Shown here one piece after another: positions 44,858 to 54,363 of a stretch of DNA of 64,000 bases. Below the pieces are notes generated by a model that did no database searches, was not told the DNA's origin, and worked only from the letters and a program-made list of their open reading frames with translations. The translations under genes and the position numbers were made by a program. Source of the stretch: Phytohabitans houttuyneae (GTDB taxonomy: Bacteria > Actinomycetota > Actinomycetes > Mycobacteriales > Micromonosporaceae); assembly GCF_011764425.1 (NCBI RefSeq), contig NZ_BLPF01000004.1:124001-188000 (forward strand). Direction: 5' to 3'. The first letter of the stretch is position 1. Each line of letters opens with the position of its first letter.

Positions 44858-44932
44858 CCAGTGGTGGCGTGGTGGCACACCGCCGAACCGGCGCTTCGCC
44901 GGAACGGCAGATGCCATCACGAGGGGATCACC

Positions 44933-45790
44933 ATGGACCACCACACCGACCTGCACCCGCCCGCTGCCGAACCTGCTGTTGAGCCTGTTGGTGGGGTCGC
45001 TGCGGCCGGGAGGGAGACGCTGCTGGGCGACATCGAGTACCGGTTCCGGCTGGCCGGGCAGGGGCCGAAGCCGCTGTCCGTGGACGGCCGCGCCCTCGGC
45101 CACGGCCTGCCCCGCCGCCGGATCGCGCTGCCGGAGTTGTCGGCGATCCTGATGCACCCGGCCTGCGGCTACGCCGCCCGCGACGCCGTGTGGCGGTTGC
45201 TGGTTGAGCGTGCCCGCACCGGTGACCCGGCCTGGCGGGCCGGTGCGGTCGGGGTCGCCATGCCAGGGCTGCGGTTCAAGGCGTACCTGCTGGCCAAGCT
45301 GTTCCCGACCGCGGATGTGCAGGCGGCCATCGTGGAGCATTTCCTGCGGGCGTTGAACCGGGTCGACCTGGCAAAGCCGGGCGTGGTCGGCAACCTGCTG
45401 ACGACGGCGTTCTCCAAGGCGCGCAGCGAGCTGCGCGAGCAGGAACCGGCCAGCTCCGGCACGCCGAACTTCGCCCCCGGCTCGGTGCTGCCGCCGGCCC
45501 CGTATGGCCACCCGGACCTGGTACTGGCCCGCGCCGTCACGGCCGGGATCCTCACCGCCGAGGACGCGGAGCTGATCGCGGTGACGTACCTGGAAGAGGT
45601 TTCCCTGACCGCATATGCCGAACGGCTCGCTAAGCCGCGGTGGAACCTCTACAAGCGCCGCACCGCCGCCGTGGCGCGGCTGAAGGCCGCGATCGAGGCC
45701 GGCGAGTTGTCCGACCCGTACGCCGACGTGATCAACGAAGCGACCATGACGCTCGTGCTGGACGTGCCCACTACCCGCAAACGCCCGTGA
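44933..45790 (+). CDS. Putative element regulator with a sigma-region-4-like HTH
   Basis: The 285-residue protein has no named family. Near its C-terminus LTAEDAELIAVTYLEEVSLTAYAERLAKPRWNLYKRRTAAVARLKAAIEAG has the spacing of a sigma-region-4 or similar helix-turn-helix. The N-terminal part (RRRIALPELSAILMHPACGYAARDAVWRLLVERAR) is helical. ATG 44933 follows a GAGGGGA site. It is the only gene inside the 44.4-45.9 kb control region, between the TTGAAC repeats and the two outward promoter-like repeats, so it is the best candidate for the regulator that binds them. Confidence 0.65.
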   Translation: MDHHTDLHPPAAEPAVEPVGGVAAAGRETLLGDIEYRFRLAGQGPKPLSVDGRALGHGLPRRRIALPELSAILMHPACGYAARDAVWRLLVERARTGDPAWRAGAVGVAMPGLRFKAYLLAKLFPTADVQAAIVEHFLRALNRVDLAKPGVVGNLLTTAFSKARSELREQEPASSGTPNFAPGSVLPPAPYGHPDLVLARAVTAGILTAEDAELIAVTYLEEVSLTAYAERLAKPRWNLYKRRTAAVARLKAAIEAGELSDPYADVINEATMTLVLDVPTTRKRP

Positions 45791-45826
45791 ACACCGCCGA
45801 AGACACGGTCAAAGACATGGCCTCTG

Positions 45827-45873
45827 AGCTGCGGTTTTCCAATTCGGCCCGCGCATTTGTAATCCCTTAGTGC
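45827..45873 (+). promoter_or_regulatory. Outward promoter-like inverted repeat, right copy
   Basis: It reads GGTTTTCCAATTCGG, a short GC spacer, then ATTTGTAATCCCTTAGTG. TTCCAA and TAATCC are separated by 17 bases. It points right toward the type IV secretion operon that starts about 240 bases downstream. The rest of 45874-46110 shows no gene I can support. Confidence 0.65.
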
Positions 45874-46110
45874 GGGACAACTCCCCGCGCTGGTGACCAA
45901 CCGACCGGACCCGCTGACGGCGCTGACATCCCGCACGGTCCCGGCCCACCGCCCCTTTTCTGGTGAGGAGGACGGGCTGCGCCGGTCGGCACCAGGTCAC
46001 CACGAAGCGCTCACGTCCCGGTTCTGCCTTCGCCACACCACACGCGCACCCAGCAACCGGCCCTGCCCTGCGTAGGGCGGTCTGTGGCGCGCACCGGAGG
46101 TGCTCCTTCC

Positions 46111-46539
46111 ATGACCCGCAAGGTTTTCTCGCGCCGCTGCCGGCGCGAATCCACGCGGGGACAGCCCCACCGGCTGCCCCCGTGTTTGGGACTGCTGGAT
46201 CGGGCCGTACGCCTGATTCCGATCCTGCTCCTGGCCGCCGTCCTTCCCGCCGTCCTGCTGGCGTGGCCGGGCACGGCGTATGCCGCCGAGCCGGCGGATC
46301 CGCCGACCGAGCCGACGGTGACCTCGCTCGACCAGGTCATCGACAACGTTCGGCTGTGGCTGCTGGGCATCCTTGCCGCCTACGCCACGTTCTGCCTGGT
46401 CGTCGCGTTCTTCCGGTACACCAGCGGTGAGGCCGACGAGGTGGCCAAGGCCAAGATCGGGTTCCGGTCGGCCGCGATCGGCTATGCCGGTGCGATCCTG
46501 GCGCCGCTGCTGGTGACGATCATCGGCGGGTGGCTGTGA
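46111..46539 (+). CDS. VirB2/TrbC-like pilin subunit of the transfer apparatus
   Basis: The 142-residue protein has a long signal region (LIPILLLAAVLPAVLLAWPGTAYA|AEPADPP, about 30-52) and two further hydrophobic helices (LWLLGILAAYATFCLVVAFF and AAIGYAGAILAPLLVTIIGGWL). A short polar loop (RYTSGEADEVAKAKIGF) lies between them, the classic pilin-like or VirB2-like layout. It is the first gene of the rightward transfer operon and its stop overlaps the next start. GTG 46084 is an alternative start. Confidence 0.78.
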   Translation: MTRKVFSRRCRRESTRGQPHRLPPCLGLLDRAVRLIPILLLAAVLPAVLLAWPGTAYAAEPADPPTEPTVTSLDQVIDNVRLWLLGILAAYATFCLVVAFFRYTSGEADEVAKAKIGFRSAAIGYAGAILAPLLVTIIGGWL

Positions 46540-48623
46540 TGAACCAGCCTCGCCTCGTCTTGTCGCACCGGACGGTCCGGCTGCTCACGCTCGCCCTGCT
46601 GGGCGTCGTGCTCGCCGGGTTCGCCGCGGTCGTGACGGGTCCGGTGCTGGCCGAGCCCACGCCATCTCCGGCGCCCGGAAGCGGTGCCCCGGACCCAGGG
46701 GTGCGGCCGTCCCCGAACCCCACCCCACCAGGCGGCCCGTCCCCGAACCCGGCCCCGTCCCCGATCGGACCGCCGCCCACTAACCAGCCGTCCCCGTCCC
46801 CATCGCAGACGCCCGCCCCGGCGCCCGGCCCGACACCGACGGGCTGGAGCCCGCCGTCCAACGAGGAGTACGGCGACCCGGGCCTGTTCGACATCCCCGG
46901 CCAGGTCCGCAAGGCCATCGACGAGTTCTTCGCCTGGGCGGTCGAAAGCGCACTGAACCCGGTGCTGTCCGCACTCGGCGAAACAGTCCTCAGCACGCCG
47001 GATCTGACCGACGACGAGCGGGTCCGCACACTGTGGACGACCAGCTTCGTGGTGGCCAACGCGCTGCTGGTGTTGTTCATGCTGGCCGGGGCGTTCCTGC
47101 TCGCCAGCCGCGAAACCCTTCAGACCCGGCACGGGCTCAAGGAGATTCTGCCTCGACTGGCTGTCGCCGGTGTGCTGATCAACACCAACCTGGTCATCCT
47201 CGACAAGGGCATCGAGGCAACCAACGCCGTCACGGCCGCGATCGCCGGCCAAGGCGTCAACGGCAAGACAGCCGCCGACGCGATCGCCCAAGCGCTCGGC
47301 GAGGCAAGTTCCGGAAACAGCTTCCTACTCACCCTGCTGATTCTCGGCGTGCTGGTCATGGCCGTCGCGGTCGTGTTCACGTTCGTGCTGCGTGTCGCAT
47401 GCCTGGCGATTCTGGTCGGCATCGCCCCTCTGGCACTGCTGTGCCATGCCTCGCCCCTGACCGAGCAACTGGCCTTGACCTGGTGGCGGGCGGTCGGCGC
47501 CTGTCTGGGCATCCAGATCGGCCAAGGCATCGTCCTACTCGCCACGGTCCGTGTGTTCTTGGTCCCGGCCGGCGACACCGTCACCGGACCGGGCTTGCTG
47601 ATCGGGATACCGACGCCGAGCCGGCTGATCAGCATCCTCGTGGTCGCGGCCATGCTGTGGCTGCTGATCAAGATCCCCGGCTGGACGCGCCACATGGTGC
47701 TCGGCCCGCTCGGCAGCAGCCGCGGCCTGCTCAGCCAGCTGCTGCACATGTACGTGATGGTCAAGACCCTCGGTGCGGCGGCCGGTCTGGCGCGCGGCGC
47801 GACCACGGCCGCTCGAGCGGCGGGGACGGCCGGGGGACGGCCGGGGACGACGCCTCGCCCCGGCGGTGGCCGCCCGTCCCCGACCGGCGGTCCCCGGCCC
47901 CGCCCTCGCCCGGGTCCGTCCCGGCCGTCCCCGTCCCCGGCGGGACCGGCGGCGTTCAGCCACGCCCCTGCCTCTCACACGCCGCTGTCGTCCCGGGCCG
48001 GGACGAACGCCGCTCCGGTGTTCAGCCATGCGCCGTCCCCGTCCCCGTCTCCGGCGGGGTCGTCCCCGTCCGTGGCCGTCCCCGGCGTGCAGTTCTCCCG
48101 CCCGTCTCCGGCCGAGGCGCCTAGCCCGGCGCCGGGCACACGGGCGGCGCGGGTGGCGTTCAGCGACGCGGCCTCAGCCACGCCGAGACGCGCCGGGGGT
48201 GGCCCGGGCCCCGGGGTGACGTTCTCGGCTGCGCCAGCGCCGCAGAGCGCGCCGCGCCGGCCGCCGGCCCTGGTCACACCCGTGTTCTCCTCCGCAGCCG
48301 GCACCCAGGCAGGTCGGCCGCGTGGCGGGGCGTCTCCGGCCAGCCGGCCCACCGCCGCCCGAAGGGCCGCCCCTGTGGCTGGCGCGGCCGGCACCGCCGG
48401 GACGCGCACCCCGAGCGCCGGCATCCCCTGGCCGACTCCACCGGCGCGGCGGGCGGCGCCGTCCCCACCGCCGTCCCCGACGGGACGGCCACCGGCCACC
48501 CCGTCCCCAAGATCGTCCCCGGCGTCAGGTCTGTCCCCGGTCTTCCGCGCGGCTCGTCCCGCGCCGTCCCCTCCGTCCCCGCCGTCGTGGCGCCGTCCCC
48601 AAGATCGAGGTGAGCAGCGATGA
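46539..48623 (+). CDS. VirB6/TrbL-like membrane protein with a long Pro/Ser-rich tail
   Basis: The 694-residue protein has a signal peptide (LLGVVLAGFAAVVTGPVLA), a Pro-rich linker and a region of about six membrane helices (about 170-415). Examples are FVVANALLVLFMLAGAFLLAS and FLLTLLILGVLVMAVAVVFTFVLRVACLAILVGIAPLALL. This is the inner-membrane channel pattern of VirB6/TrbL. The last 260 residues are extremely rich in Pro, Ser, Ala and Gly, with GTCCCCG-type DNA repeats. The ATG overlaps the pilin stop, and its stop overlaps the next start. Confidence 0.82.
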   Translation: MNQPRLVLSHRTVRLLTLALLGVVLAGFAAVVTGPVLAEPTPSPAPGSGAPDPGVRPSPNPTPPGGPSPNPAPSPIGPPPTNQPSPSPSQTPAPAPGPTPTGWSPPSNEEYGDPGLFDIPGQVRKAIDEFFAWAVESALNPVLSALGETVLSTPDLTDDERVRTLWTTSFVVANALLVLFMLAGAFLLASRETLQTRHGLKEILPRLAVAGVLINTNLVILDKGIEATNAVTAAIAGQGVNGKTAADAIAQALGEASSGNSFLLTLLILGVLVMAVAVVFTFVLRVACLAILVGIAPLALLCHASPLTEQLALTWWRAVGACLGIQIGQGIVLLATVRVFLVPAGDTVTGPGLLIGIPTPSRLISILVVAAMLWLLIKIPGWTRHMVLGPLGSSRGLLSQLLHMYVMVKTLGAAAGLARGATTAARAAGTAGGRPGTTPRPGGGRPSPTGGPRPRPRPGPSRPSPSPAGPAAFSHAPASHTPLSSRAGTNAAPVFSHAPSPSPSPAGSSPSVAVPGVQFSRPSPAEAPSPAPGTRAARVAFSDAASATPRRAGGGPGPGVTFSAAPAPQSAPRRPPALVTPVFSSAAGTQAGRPRGGASPASRPTAARRAAPVAGAAGTAGTRTPSAGIPWPTPPARRAAPSPPPSPTGRPPATPSPRSSPASGLSPVFRAARPAPSPPSPPSWRRPQDRGEQR

Positions 48624-49546
48624 ACCGCCGTACCGATGAGGCGCCGCTGCGGGCGCGGGTACCCGGAGACCTTGAACGCCCGGATCGCCTGGCGTTCGGC
48701 CTGACCGGCCGGCAGTTGGTCATCCTGGCCGTGACGGGTCTGCTGCTGTACTCGGCGTGGACGGCCGCGGCGACAATCGTGCACCCGTTGGTGTTCGGCG
48801 CCTTCACGATGCCGATCGCCGCATCGGCGTTCGGGCTCGCGGTCGGCCGCCGGGACGGGATCAGCCTCGACGCCTGGGTCCTGGCCGGGTTGCGGCACCG
48901 GCGCAGCCCGCGCCGGCTCGTGCCGGTCGAGGGTCCGATCACACCGGCCCCACCGTGGGTGAACACGACGGCCGGTGCGGGTGACCGGCTGCCGCTGCCC
49001 GCACCTTTGCGCCTGCCGGCGAAGGGCATCACCGAAGGCGGGTTGATCGACCTTGGCGGCGACGGCACGACCGGCTTGGTGGCCGCATCGACGGTGGCGT
49101 TCGGGCTGCGGACAGCAACTGAGCAGAACGGCCTGGTCGCCGGGTTCGCCCGCTGGCTGCACAGCCTCGATGGGCCGGCGCAGATCGTGGTGCGGGCGCA
49201 GCGGGTCGACCTGACCTATCTCGCCGACCGCTATCTGGCCGCCGCGCCAGGCTTGCCACACCTGGCGTTGGAGCAGGCCGCCCGCGCGCACGCCGCCTTC
49301 CTCGACGACCTTGCGACGCAGCGGGAGCTGCTGCACCGGCAAGTCACCGTCGCCGTGCGCAGCCGACGCGGCCCGCACCACACCGCGCACGCCGCCACTG
49401 AAGCGGTGCGCGCCCTGGTCGGATGTGAGGTCCCGGCCCGCGTCTTGGATGGCCCGGACACGGCGGTGCGGCTCGCGGCCAGCCTCGACCCGAGCGGCTC
49501 CGCCGCGGGATCCCGCTTCGCGGACGGGAGTGACGGCTCGTGGTGA
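48620..49546 (+). CDS. PrgI/SCO6880-like transfer protein (VirB3-like position)
   Basis: The 308-residue protein starts with a cytoplasmic segment (ARVPGDLERPDRLAFGLTGRQL) and two close helices (VILAVTGLLLYSAWTAA and VFGAFTMPIAASAFGLAVGRRDGISLDAWVL). This matches the N-terminus of PrgI/SCO6880-type proteins found before VirB4 in Gram-positive transfer systems. The C-terminal part includes GFARWLHSLDGPAQIVVRAQRVDL. Both ends overlap neighbours. Confidence 0.8.
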   Translation: MNRRTDEAPLRARVPGDLERPDRLAFGLTGRQLVILAVTGLLLYSAWTAAATIVHPLVFGAFTMPIAASAFGLAVGRRDGISLDAWVLAGLRHRRSPRRLVPVEGPITPAPPWVNTTAGAGDRLPLPAPLRLPAKGITEGGLIDLGGDGTTGLVAASTVAFGLRTATEQNGLVAGFARWLHSLDGPAQIVVRAQRVDLTYLADRYLAAAPGLPHLALEQAARAHAAFLDDLATQRELLHRQVTVAVRSRRGPHHTAHAATEAVRALVGCEVPARVLDGPDTAVRLAASLDPSGSAAGSRFADGSDGSW

Positions 49547-51360
49547 ACCTCTTCTCTCGCGTGTTCCGCCGCGCCAACCGCGACCACGACGGGCGGGGTA
49601 TGGGATTCCTGCCCGGCTCGCCGGACGCGGTGCAGGTCGATGGCCGGTTCGTCCGCGTCGGTGACGGCTACACCACCACCCTCGCGGTGACCGGCTACCC
49701 GGCCGAGGTCGGCCCCGGCTGGGCCGAGCCAATCCTGGCCTATCCCGGCCTGGTCGACGTGACCTTCCACATCGAGCCGATCGCGCCGGCGGTGGCCTCC
49801 GACCGGTTGCGCAAGCAGCGCGGCCGGTTCGAGTCCAGCCGCCGGCAAGAAGCGGCGAAAGGCCGCCTGGATGACCCGGAGCTGGACACCGCGGCAGCCG
49901 ACGCCGCCGAGCTAGCGATGCGGGTCGCCCGGGGCGAGGCGCGGTTGTTCCGACTCGGCATGTACCTCACCGTCCGCGGATCCAGTCCGCAGGACCTGGC
50001 GGACCGGGTGGCCGAGGTCAGGTCGCTGGCGGCGTCGTTGCTGCTGAACACCGCACCGGTCACGTGGCGGCAGCTTCAAGGCTGGATCACCGGCCTGCCC
50101 CTGGCGTTCGACGGGTTGGGGATGAAGCGGGTCTTCGACACCGACGCCCTCGCCGCAGCCTTTCCGTTCACCTCGCCGGATCTGCCCGACACCGCTGGGG
50201 ACACCGGCATGGGCGTGCTGTTCGGGCTGAACCTGTACTCGGCCGGCGTCGTGGTGTGGGACCGGTGGGCGCAGTCCAACTTCAACGCCGTCATCCTTGC
50301 CCGCTCCGGTGAAGGCAAGTCCTACCTGGCGAAGCTGGATCTGCTGCGCAACCTGTGCCTCGGGGTGGAGGCGTTCGTCATCGATCCGGAAGACGAGTAC
50401 CTGCGCCTGGCCGACGCGGTCGGCGGCACCGTGATCCGGCCCGGCAAGCCGGGAGTGCGGATCAACCCGCTCGACCTGCCAGCCGGCGACGACGACGCCT
50501 TCTACGACCGGATCCGGTTCATGCACACCCTCCTGGCGGTGATGGGCACCGGTGACACCACCGCCAGCGCACCACTGCCCGGCGACGAGGCCCGCTCCCT
50601 GGACATCGCGGTACAGGCCGCCTACCGGGCCAAAGGCATCGACTCCGACCCGCGCACCTGGCGGCGGCCCGCACCACTACTCGCCGATGTGATGGCCGAG
50701 CTGGAGAACCTCGATGACGCCGGCCGGCGGGTCGCCGCCCGCCTGCACCCGTACGTGGCGGGCAGCATGAAGGGCCTGTTCGACGGCCCCACCACCACAG
50801 TCCCGGCTGGGCATCTGGTGGTGTACGCGCTCAAGGACCTGGCCGAGCAGCTCCACCCGGTCGGCACCCTACTCACCCTCGACACCATCTGGCGCACCGT
50901 GCGCGGCGCCACCGCCGCCGGCAACCGGCCGCAGGTGTTGCGGATGGTGTTGGTGGACGAGGCGTGGAAGCTGCTGTCCTCCGGCCGGGGCGGGGTGTTT
51001 CTGGAGACTCTGGCCAAGTCCGCCCGCAAGTACGGCGTCGGGCTGACCGTGGTGACCCAGGACGCGGCGGATGTGCTGTCGACCAAGGTGGGCCGGGCCG
51101 TGGTGTCCAACGCGGCCACCCAGGTACTGCTACGCCAGGCGCCCCAGGCCATCGATGCGGTGGCCGAGGCGTTCGGGCTCACCGACGGCGAGCGGGCGTT
51201 CCTGCTGTCCTGCCAACGCGGAGACGCGCTGCTCAGTGCGGGGCCGGCGCGGGTGGCCTTTCACGCCCAGGCGTCCGACGTCGAGCACGAACTCATCGTC
51301 ACAGGCCCTGCGACTGGCCCAGCCGCCGGTCCGCGTGTTGGCGCGGGCCGCCGCCGCTGA
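49540..51360 (+). CDS. VirB4-like ATPase of the type IV secretion system
   Basis: The 606-residue cytoplasmic ATPase powers the transfer channel. It has Walker A ARSGEGKSYLAKLDLL near residues 253-268, FVIDPEDEYLRLADAVGG, Walker B VLRMVLVDEAWKLL near 467-480 and the VTQDAADVL motif near 505. It has the usual CagE/VirB4 N-terminal region (TTLAVTGYPAEVGPGWAEPILAYPGLVDVTFHIEPI). The GTG start overlaps the previous stop by seven bases. The family and position are clear. Confidence 0.93.
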   Translation: MVNLFSRVFRRANRDHDGRGMGFLPGSPDAVQVDGRFVRVGDGYTTTLAVTGYPAEVGPGWAEPILAYPGLVDVTFHIEPIAPAVASDRLRKQRGRFESSRRQEAAKGRLDDPELDTAAADAAELAMRVARGEARLFRLGMYLTVRGSSPQDLADRVAEVRSLAASLLLNTAPVTWRQLQGWITGLPLAFDGLGMKRVFDTDALAAAFPFTSPDLPDTAGDTGMGVLFGLNLYSAGVVVWDRWAQSNFNAVILARSGEGKSYLAKLDLLRNLCLGVEAFVIDPEDEYLRLADAVGGTVIRPGKPGVRINPLDLPAGDDDAFYDRIRFMHTLLAVMGTGDTTASAPLPGDEARSLDIAVQAAYRAKGIDSDPRTWRRPAPLLADVMAELENLDDAGRRVAARLHPYVAGSMKGLFDGPTTTVPAGHLVVYALKDLAEQLHPVGTLLTLDTIWRTVRGATAAGNRPQVLRMVLVDEAWKLLSSGRGGVFLETLAKSARKYGVGLTVVTQDAADVLSTKVGRAVVSNAATQVLLRQAPQAIDAVAEAFGLTDGERAFLLSCQRGDALLSAGPARVAFHAQASDVEHELIVTGPATGPAAGPRVGAGRRR

Positions 51361-51392
51361 CTCCACCAACCCCTTGCTGACTGGAGCCTTCG

Positions 51393-52814
51393 ATGCTGCC
51401 TGCTCTGTCACCAATGCTGTTCTATTCCGGCCCGCCGTCGGTGAGTCCGCCTGCGCCCACGCCAGCTGCGTCCGCGTCGCCGCCGGACCCGATCGTTGGC
51501 GGGTGTGTGCCGGGCCAGGGCGGGGTGCCGGACTCGGTCGTGGGTGAGGTGCTGTGCGGCACCTGGGGCGATGACGTCGCCGGGGTGTGGCACGCGGTCT
51601 GGGATCGGTGGCCGCTGCTGCTCCTCGCGGTCGCGGCGCTGCTCGGCGTGCGGCTGGGCTGGGCCGTCTGGCGGCGGCGGGTGTGGCGTGTTCACGCCGC
51701 GCGGGCGCGGTGGCTTCAGATTACCCCGCCGGTGACCGCGACCCCGGCCGCGACTGTCGGCCTGTGGCGGCTGCTCGCCACGGCGCTACCGGCGCCGGGC
51801 CGGTGGAGTTGGCGTCCGGCCCGCCTGGTGTGGGAGGTCGTCGCCGACCCGGACGGGATGCGCGCTGGGCTGTGGCTGCCGCCCGGGATCAACCCGACCG
51901 CTGTGGTGCGGCTGCTGCAACGCGGCTGGCCCGGCGTGCGCGCCGAGCAGACCGCCCCGCCCCGCACGCCGACCGGCAAGCAGGTGGTGGCGCTGCGGCT
52001 GGTGCCGACGCAACCGCAATGGCTGCCCCTCGTGGGGGATGCCGCCCCGCCCGTGCGGCGAGGCATCGATGCCGGGGCGCCGGAGGATGACCGGCTCCGT
52101 GCGGTGTACGACGGCCTGGCCTCGGCCGGCCGGACCGGCGGCGGGCTGCTACAGGTCCACATCAGCCGAGCACCAGCCCACCGGATACGGGTGCTGCGCC
52201 ACGCGATGACCAACCCCGACCGCGCCCGCCACCGTCCCCGAGGCGCCGCAGCTCGCGCCGCCGGCCTGCTCGCGCGGGCACTGCGCGTCGGGACTCTGAC
52301 CGTCTTGGATCTCATCACGCCTGGGCCGGCCACACCTAAGTCCCCGTCCGGAACGACGACCGACCCGTACACCGCCGAGTTGGCCCGGCAGGCGCGGGCA
52401 AAGTTCGCCGACGCGCCGCACCTACTCGTCGCTGTCCACGCCATCGCCACCGGCCCGACGAAAGCCGCCGCACGAGCGGCAGCCGCCGACATCACCTCCG
52501 GGTTCGGGCTGCTGTCACCACACTTCACCCGCCGCCGCATGCGCCGCGGCGCGGTCACAGCAGCCGAACGGTGGGTACCCGCGAAACGGATGAGTCTCGC
52601 CTGCGTCACCGAAGCCGCCGCCCTGGCCGGGCTCCCCGCCGAACCGGCCGCCTACGGCCTACCCGGGGCAGCCTCTCGCCGCCGCGTTCCCACCCGCGAC
52701 ACCTTCCGCGCCTCCGGCGGGAAGGTCGACAGCCGCCGTCGAACGTCAGCTCCGTCCGAAGTGGACGGCCACATAGGGCGCGGTGGGGCACCGATCGCGC
52801 GGAGCACCCCATGA
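51393..52814 (+). CDS. Transfer-operon membrane protein of unknown role
   Basis: The 473-residue protein has an extracellular Pro-rich N-terminus, one or two membrane segments (WPLLLLAVAALLGVRLGWAVW, about 74-94) and a large cytoplasmic domain. The domain contains VWEVVADPDGMRAGLWLPPGINPTAVVRLLQRGWPGVRAE and LLVAVHAIATGPTKAAARAAAADI. The second part resembles the N-terminal region found in proteins before VirD4 in actinobacterial conjugative elements. Its exact function is unknown. Its stop overlaps the coupling-protein start (ATGA). Confidence 0.72.
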   Translation: MLPALSPMLFYSGPPSVSPPAPTPAASASPPDPIVGGCVPGQGGVPDSVVGEVLCGTWGDDVAGVWHAVWDRWPLLLLAVAALLGVRLGWAVWRRRVWRVHAARARWLQITPPVTATPAATVGLWRLLATALPAPGRWSWRPARLVWEVVADPDGMRAGLWLPPGINPTAVVRLLQRGWPGVRAEQTAPPRTPTGKQVVALRLVPTQPQWLPLVGDAAPPVRRGIDAGAPEDDRLRAVYDGLASAGRTGGGLLQVHISRAPAHRIRVLRHAMTNPDRARHRPRGAAARAAGLLARALRVGTLTVLDLITPGPATPKSPSGTTTDPYTAELARQARAKFADAPHLLVAVHAIATGPTKAAARAAAADITSGFGLLSPHFTRRRMRRGAVTAAERWVPAKRMSLACVTEAAALAGLPAEPAAYGLPGAASRRRVPTRDTFRASGGKVDSRRRTSAPSEVDGHIGRGGAPIARSTP

Positions 52815-54301
52815 ACGACATCAACCACAAGGCTGCTCGGGCCGGCTCCCGCCCGGCGGGCAGGTTGAATCTGGTGCCGCTCGATGAGCGATATGGCCTG
52901 GGCGGCAAGGTGATCGGCGTCGCCAACGCCGGCCCGCAGGTGCGGGTCGGGATCTCCCTCGCAGACTGCCGCTACCACCTGCACGTCCTCGGCCCGACCG
53001 GAACCGGCAAGACCACCCTGCTCATGCGGATGGTCCTCGACGATGTCGACGCCGGCCGTGGAGTGGCCGCGTTCGACCCCGCCAAGGGTGACCTGATCCG
53101 CGATCTGCTCGCCCGGCTGCCGAAGTCGTGTGGCGACCGGCTGGTGCTCATCGATCCGGACGAGCGCAAGGCGCCGCCGGCGATCAACCTGCTCGACCCC
53201 GCCGTGCACGGCGGCACCCCGCACGACGTGGCCGCCAACCTCACCGCCGTCATGGCGAAGGTGTGGCACCGCTGGTGGGGACACCGCACCGCCGACATCT
53301 GCTACCACGGCCTACTCACCCTCGCCCACCTCGAAGGCGCCACCCTCGCCCAACTACCCCGGCTGCTGTCCGACGCGGCATGGCGGACCGCCCGCGTCAA
53401 CGTCGTCACCAGTGCGCTGAACGCGTGGGAGGGCAACACCCTCGGCGAGTTCTGGGAAGGGTTCAACGAGCTGCCCGCCGCGCAACGCTCCGGCCTGGTC
53501 GCACCCCTGCTGTCGAGGCTGCGGCTGGTGTTGGCCCATCCGATGGCCAACAGCCTGTTCGGGGTGCCGGCGACCACGTTCTCCTTCGCGGACATCCTCG
53601 ACGGCGGCGTCCTGCTCTGCCGGCTGCCCAAAGGCGTCATCGGCGAAGACGGCACCCGCCTGGTCGGGTCGCTGCTGCTCGCGGGGCTGTGGCAAGCCAC
53701 CACCGCCCGCGCCCGCATCCCCGAAGACGACCGCCCCGACGCCATGGTCGTACTGGACGAATGCCACAACTTCCTGCACCTGCCGATCGGGATTGATGAC
53801 GCCCTTGCCGAGGCCCGCGGCCTGCACACCTCGTTCGTGCTCGCGCACCAGTACCTCGGGCAGCTGTCCGGGGACATGGCCGAGGCGATCGACGCCAACG
53901 CCCGCAACAAGGTCTACTTCGCCCTCGCCCCGCGCGACGCCATAGACCAGGCCCGCCACCTGCGGCCCTACCTGGACGACGGGGACCTGATCCGGCTCGG
54001 CGGCTACGAGGTCGTCCTGCGCCCAGTCGCCGGTGGCCGCGTCGTGCCGCCAGTCACCGCCGACACCGAACCCCCACCGCCGGCCGAGCCCGGTCGCGTC
54101 GCGGTGCTACGGCAGGCGGCCCAGGAGCACACCGGCCTGCCACTTCCCGACCGGCGGCGGCTGCTCGGCGAGACCGCCACCGGTGTGGTCACCGACGACG
54201 AGGCCCTGTCCGGCGACGAGCTGACGCAGCCCGCGGTCGAGCCGCACAACTTCCCACCCAAGGGTGCTCAACCCGAGCGTTCACCAGTGCCCCTCAAGTG
54301 A
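52811..54301 (+). CDS. VirD4/TraG-like type IV coupling ATPase
   Basis: The 496-residue protein brings the DNA-protein substrate to the channel. Walker A is LGPTGTGKTTLLMRM near 61-75, followed by FDPAKGDLI. Walker B is MVVLDECHNFLHLP near 312-325, and FVLAHQYLGQLSGDMAEAIDANARNKVYF is the typical motif of the TraG/TraD family. No membrane helix is visible at the N-terminus; the preceding gene may supply the anchor. ATG 52811 overlaps the upstream stop. Confidence 0.92.
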   Translation: MNDINHKAARAGSRPAGRLNLVPLDERYGLGGKVIGVANAGPQVRVGISLADCRYHLHVLGPTGTGKTTLLMRMVLDDVDAGRGVAAFDPAKGDLIRDLLARLPKSCGDRLVLIDPDERKAPPAINLLDPAVHGGTPHDVAANLTAVMAKVWHRWWGHRTADICYHGLLTLAHLEGATLAQLPRLLSDAAWRTARVNVVTSALNAWEGNTLGEFWEGFNELPAAQRSGLVAPLLSRLRLVLAHPMANSLFGVPATTFSFADILDGGVLLCRLPKGVIGEDGTRLVGSLLLAGLWQATTARARIPEDDRPDAMVVLDECHNFLHLPIGIDDALAEARGLHTSFVLAHQYLGQLSGDMAEAIDANARNKVYFALAPRDAIDQARHLRPYLDDGDLIRLGGYEVVLRPVAGGRVVPPVTADTEPPPPAEPGRVAVLRQAAQEHTGLPLPDRRRLLGETATGVVTDDEALSGDELTQPAVEPHNFPPKGAQPERSPVPLK

Positions 54302-54363
54302 CCACTCACGAGGCGGCTCGCGAGGTAGCTCAGGGCCACGAACACGCGGGTCAGAACGCCCCC

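Noticed and set aside
47120-48029. Antisense reading frames opposite the VirB6-like gene
   Set aside because: They arise from the GC-rich Pro/Ser coding repeats on the plus strand and have no independent features.
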